Origin: Tabrizicola sp. TH137
Lineage (GTDB): Bacteria > Pseudomonadota > Alphaproteobacteria > Rhodobacterales > Rhodobacteraceae
DNA: 64,000 nt
Direction of reading: 5' to 3'
Assembly: GCF_002855575.1 (NCBI RefSeq)
Contig: NZ_PKRQ01000007.1
Location: 1-64,000, forward strand
In this document: in pieces, positions 62,392 to 64,000 of the stretch
Numbering within the stretch: position 1 is the stretch's first letter
Layout: each line of letters begins with the position of its first letter
The notes under the pieces: generated by a model
What the model was told of the DNA's origin: nothing
Databases searched by the model: none
Seen by the model: the letters and a program-made list of their open reading frames with translations, nothing else
Program-made: the position numbers and the translations under genes

Positions 62392-63728
62392 CCTCTCCCC
62401 CGCCCTCCCTCCGCGCCCGATCACGCAACGCGGCCTCCTGGACCGTGCTGCAACTCGTGATCGGAAACGCGATGCGGCTGGGCAGCAACCTGATCCTCAC
62501 CCGCCTCCTCGCCCCAGAAGCCTTCGGCCTCGTGGGCCTTGCGATGACCGTGATCACCGCCATGTCGCTGCTCTCCGACATCGGCATCGGGCGCAGCATC
62601 GTGCGCGAACCGGATGGCGACACCACGCCCTTCCTGCATGGGGCCTGGCGGGCCAAGGTCCTGCGCGGCGCCACCATCGCCGCGGGCGTGCTGCTCGCCG
62701 CCGCCCTGCTCTGGCTCCTCGGCCCGACCCTTGCTCCGGAAGGCAGCGCCTATGCCGATCCCGTCCTTCCCGGCCTGATCGCCGCCACCGCCCTCATGGC
62801 CCTCACGCAGGGCCTGGCCAGCACCTGCGCCGAACTGGCATCGCGCCGGATGCAGACGGGGCGCATCGTCATCGTCACGCTCGCCGCGCAGGCGGTCACG
62901 ATCCTCTCCACCCTGATCGTCGCCTGGCTCTTCCCCTCGGTCTGGGCCATCGCCATCGGCATGGTGGTGGGGGCGGTCTTCGGCCTGATCCTGAGCCATA
63001 CCGCCTATCCCGGCCCGCGCATGGCCTGGAACCCCGACCCCCAGATCGCGGCCCGCATCTGGACCTTCGGTCGCTGGATCATCCTGTCCTCCAGCCTGAC
63101 CTTCCTCCAGACCAATGCCGACAAGCTGGTCCTCGCCGCGCTGCTCGGCCCCACCGCCTTCGGCCATTACGTCATCGCCCTGATCTGGGTCGAGGCAGGC
63201 CAGATGCTCTTTTCCACCCTGATGGGCCGCATCGCCTATCCGGCCTTCAGCGAGGTGGGCCTGACCCGCCGCGCCGATCTGCCGCGCCTCTATCGGCGGC
63301 TGCAACGCATGGCCGATGCCTACCTGCTGGCCGCCTTCCTCGTGCTGCATTTCGGTGCCGGGCTTATCATCGACCTGCTCTATACCGACGCCTATGCGGA
63401 CTCAGCCCATTACCTCGCCCTCGGCGCCTTCACCCTGCTGGTCGCCCGCTTCCGGCCGGGGCATGAACTGCTCATCAGCCTCGGCGACAGCCGCGCCCTC
63501 GCCGCCGCCTCCACCCTCCGCACCATCGCCCTCGGCCTGGCCCTGCCGCTCGGCTGGTATCTCGGCGGCATCGACGGGCTGATCCTCGCCAGCGTCCTTC
63601 ACCCGCTCTCCCAGGTCCCCTTCGTCCTGTGGAAGCTCAAGCGCCATCTGCCGGGTCTGAACGTCACCGAAGACTGGGCGGCATGGCTTGCCATCCCAGC
63701 CATCGTCCTCCTGACCGGTCTGATCTGA
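62388..63728 (+). CDS. Wzx-type polysaccharide flippase
   Basis: This 446-aa membrane protein of the MOP/polysaccharide biosynthesis (Wzx, MVF) type has about 12 spans. It opens SWTVLQLVIGNAMRLGSNLILTRLLAPEAFGLVGLAMTVITAMSLLSDIGIGRSIVR, the usual family start, and has TNADKLVLAALLGPTAFGHYVIAL at mid-length. It would move lipid-linked repeat units to the periplasm for the Wzy-type enzyme. Its ATG overlaps the GT2 stop; it is last in this plus-strand unit. Confidence 0.9.
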   Translation: MTSPPPSLRARSRNAASWTVLQLVIGNAMRLGSNLILTRLLAPEAFGLVGLAMTVITAMSLLSDIGIGRSIVREPDGDTTPFLHGAWRAKVLRGATIAAGVLLAAALLWLLGPTLAPEGSAYADPVLPGLIAATALMALTQGLASTCAELASRRMQTGRIVIVTLAAQAVTILSTLIVAWLFPSVWAIAIGMVVGAVFGLILSHTAYPGPRMAWNPDPQIAARIWTFGRWIILSSSLTFLQTNADKLVLAALLGPTAFGHYVIALIWVEAGQMLFSTLMGRIAYPAFSEVGLTRRADLPRLYRRLQRMADAYLLAAFLVLHFGAGLIIDLLYTDAYADSAHYLALGAFTLLVARFRPGHELLISLGDSRALAAASTLRTIALGLALPLGWYLGGIDGLILASVLHPLSQVPFVLWKLKRHLPGLNVTEDWAAWLAIPAIVLLTGLI

Positions 63729-63905
63729 CGCCCCGGCAGAGGCCGCGCGCGATCATCCGGATGACCAGCGCGACGCCTGAATTCAGGCAACCTGCCGACG
63801 CATCACCCGCGGGCAATCACGCGGCAGGCATCCGGCCCGATACCATCACGGCCACGGCCGGGATGGATGGCGACCTAAGCCCGTATTGTAAGCCACCCCA
63901 GCCTC

Positions 63906-64000
63906 ACCCGTCCCGGCCCGCCCGGAACATCGGCACCCGGACCGTCTCTTCCTCGGCCGAGATCGCGGCGGGCTCGATCCCCGCGAAGAACACGCCGTCG
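63906..64000 (-). CDS. 3' end of an unidentified minus-strand gene
   Basis: The last 95 bases contain an open minus-strand frame running off the window edge and ending at TGA (63908-63906). The visible C-terminus is about 30 residues: DGVFFAGIEPAAISAEEETV then RVPMFRAGRDG. Strong third-position GC supports coding. It is too short to name; a neighbour of an exopolysaccharide cluster, it could belong to it. The 177 bp between it and the flippase stop show nothing clear. Confidence 0.5.

Overview
The window is very GC-rich, densely coded chromosomal DNA from an alphaproteobacterium, most likely of the Rhodobacteraceae/Paracoccaceae (Rhodobacter, Tabrizicola or Gemmobacter-like). This rests on the gene order murA-DUF2948-hisD-UPF0262-LMW phosphatase and infA-maf-rng-yacG, a MocE-type ferredoxin beside a desaturase, a form I CO dehydrogenase operon, a VPLPA-CTERM protein, and many ATGA start/stop overlaps. 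The genus cannot be fixed from the sequence alone.

Layout. 1-2474: left edge of an apparent integrated element ending at the 3' end of tRNA-Phe. It holds an IS3-family element that lacks its transposase end and that sits inside a RepA-like ATPase gene. 2475-12725: housekeeping block on the minus strand (tRNA-Phe, yacG, rng, maf, infA, then LMW phosphatase, UPF0262, hisD, DUF2948, murA). A stretch of about 3.4 kb of unrelated genes (nitrilase, FkbM methyltransferase, glycine-zipper lipoprotein, GNAT, SnoaL-like) splits it. 12873-20466: tRNA-Thr, a MocE ferredoxin/desaturase pair with a 60-aa PanB-like remnant, an exported amidohydrolase coupled to an outer-membrane protein, a ChaA-type antiporter and a membrane-anchored alpha/beta hydrolase. 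20597-26945: a tripartite tricarboxylate transporter (TctA, B, C) with a DctB/DctD-like two-component system whose regulator has GAFPGA in place of GAFTGA.

27097-35248: aerobic CO oxidation. An MHYT-LytTR membrane regulator (coxC type) is followed by coxM, coxS and coxL. CoxL carries the form I motif AYRCSFR. coxD, coxE and coxF follow for maturation of the Cu-S-Mo site. A 37-aa protein ending in Cys-Cys overlaps the end of coxF and has a perfect Shine-Dalgarno. The gap before coxM has two 9-bp direct repeats 20 bp apart plus an inverted copy, the layout expected for a LytTR operator.

35546-45966: a quaternary-amine locus. It holds a DeoR-type regulator, a ProX/ProV/fused ProW-ProW importer, two choline-kinase-like phosphotransferases, a dimethylglycine/sarcosine dehydrogenase-like flavoprotein, an HdeA-like periplasmic protein and a methyltransferase. 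The likely theme is uptake and demethylation of a methylated amine or choline derivative; the exact substrate is unknown.

46203-64000: an exopolysaccharide locus. It starts with an orphan terminator (possible small RNA) and a VPLPA-CTERM protein. Next come a Wzc-type kinase and chain-length protein, divergent from an ExoY-like initiating transferase, a large TPR lipoprotein, a secreted glycosidase-like protein with an RTX tail, WecG, GT2 and GT4 transferases, a Wzy-like polymerase, a hexapeptide acetyltransferase and a Wzx-type flippase. No exosortase is visible in the window.
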